From Planctomycetota bacterium (lineage in GTDB: Bacteria > Planctomycetota > UBA1135 > UBA2386), in contig JAHBXX010000007.1 in assembly GCA_019636245.1 (NCBI GenBank), forward strand, positions 76,796 through 140,795: 64,000 nt of DNA, in the 5' to 3' direction. Position numbers and translations under genes: made by a program. Under the pieces are notes generated by a model. It was not told the DNA's origin. It saw only the letters and a list, made by a program, of their open reading frames with translations, and searched no databases. This document shows positions 63,573 to 64,000 of this stretch, one piece after another (the stretch's first letter is position 1; each line of letters begins with the position of its first letter).

Positions 63573-64000
63573 GGCAGGGCCCGCGGGAGATGGTGGTCGG
63601 TGTGCCGCTCGAAGACGTGGGCCGCCTGGAGCAGCAGGTCCTCGCGCCGCGGTGGCGCCATCCACTGCAGGCCGACCGGCAGGCCGGCCGCGGTGCGTCC
63701 GCACGGCTGCGACAGGGCTGGCAGGCCGGCCAGGCTCGCCGGCACCGTCAGCGCGTCGCAGAGGTACATCGCCAGCGGATCGTCGATCCGGCTGCCGAGC
63801 GGAAAGGCGGGCACCGGCGACGTCGGGCTGACCAGCAGGTCGCAGCCGGCGAAGGCACGCCGGAAGTCCTCCCGCAGGCGTTCCCGCGCCTGCGTGGCCT
63901 TGCCGTAGTACTCGTCCTGGTAGCCGCACGACAGGGCGAAGGTGCCGAGCAGCAGGCGGCGCTGCACCTCGGCGCCGAAGCCGCTGCTGCGGCTGGCGGT
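63569..64000 (-). CDS. gatA: Aspartyl/glutamyl-tRNA amidotransferase subunit A, C-terminal part
   Basis: The last ~143 residues of GatA, the amidase subunit that releases ammonia from glutamine. The fragment contains GFGAEVQRRLLLGTFALSCGYQDEYYGKATQARERLREDF, as the usual F(G/A)xEVxRRIxLGTYxLSxGYYDAYY, plus DLLVSPTSPVPAFPLG and LAGLPALSQPCG, near the end of the amidase signature domain. The 5' end is beyond the window. The amidase Lys-Ser-Ser triad lies outside. Confidence 0.95.
   Translation of the reverse strand, partial: TASRSSGFGAEVQRRLLLGTFALSCGYQDEYYGKATQARERLREDFRRAFAGCDLLVSPTSPVPAFPLGSRIDDPLAMYLCDALTVPASLAGLPALSQPCGRTAAGLPVGLQWMAPPRREDLLLQAAHVFERHTDHHLPRALP

Overview
This is a gene-dense, strongly GC-rich bacterial chromosome segment. 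Almost every gene ends in, overlaps or nearly touches its neighbour, and GTG starts are common. The mix points to a member of the Planctomycetota, although this is inference because no rRNA marker lies in the window. The main pointers are secreted or lipid-anchored TPR, HEAT and thioredoxin-fold proteins whose signal peptides often end in AQ, a gspG-H-I-J pseudopilin cluster, Ser/Thr kinase with FHA signalling, several ECF-like sigma factors, and an MglA-type GTPase. A myxobacterium-like lineage is the main alternative. There are no transposases, integrases, phage genes or CRISPR arrays, so it reads as core chromosome.

Layout. 1-5.1 kb: end of metK, a membrane HEAT-repeat protein, pyruvate kinase, rplM-rpsI behind a clear TTGACA promoter, and a YebC-type regulator. 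5.1-12.8 kb: a probable signalling block with a degenerate GGDEF protein, a large TPR-like protein with tandem FHA-like domains, a small membrane protein, a Ser/Thr kinase, an ECF sigma factor with a small Cys/His protein, and a membrane-anchored coiled-coil protein. 12.9-16.9 kb: sucCD, a small membrane protein, TatA and a long-chain prenyl diphosphate synthase. 17-21.4 kb: a duplicated-domain lipoprotein followed by ResB and CcsA (system II cytochrome c maturation). 21.4-26.8 kb: folD and a rhomboid protease from overlapping divergent promoters, a secreted protein and serS. 26.8-29.6 kb (minus strand): gspG-H-I-J, the last with a collagen-like tail. 29.8-36.9 kb: an S9 peptidase, a thioredoxin/TPR protein, comEC, coaD, ridA and a polytopic membrane protein. 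36.9-42.5 kb: a TlpA-like protein without the CxxC motif, an orphan double ABC ATPase, a possible M16-like protein, and a single protein joining an MglA-type GTPase to a histidine kinase. 42.5-43.6 kb: divergent tRNA-Lys and tRNA-His genes and another sigma factor. 43.6-49.7 kb: a receiver-like protein and several secreted proteins, including a TPR lipoprotein with HExxH. 49.7-53.5 kb: ispA-dxs-nadK. 53.5-64 kb: a Ski2-type helicase, a small conserved protein, an FtsQ-like protein, a serine hydrolase, a GT39-type membrane protein, a cysteine synthase-like enzyme, a secreted thioredoxin, gatB and the end of gatA.

How the genes fit together. Central metabolism (pyk, sucCD, metK, folD, nadK, coaD), translation (rplM, rpsI, serS, gatAB, two tRNAs) and isoprenoid supply (ispA, dxs, long-chain prenyl synthase) are interleaved with envelope and signalling genes. 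The least expected features are the GTPase-histidine kinase fusion, a FolD lacking the lysine that supports its cyclohydrolase step, and the collagen-tailed pseudopilin. Promoter and terminator calls are by eye. The hairpins generally lack U-tracts and should be read as candidates only.
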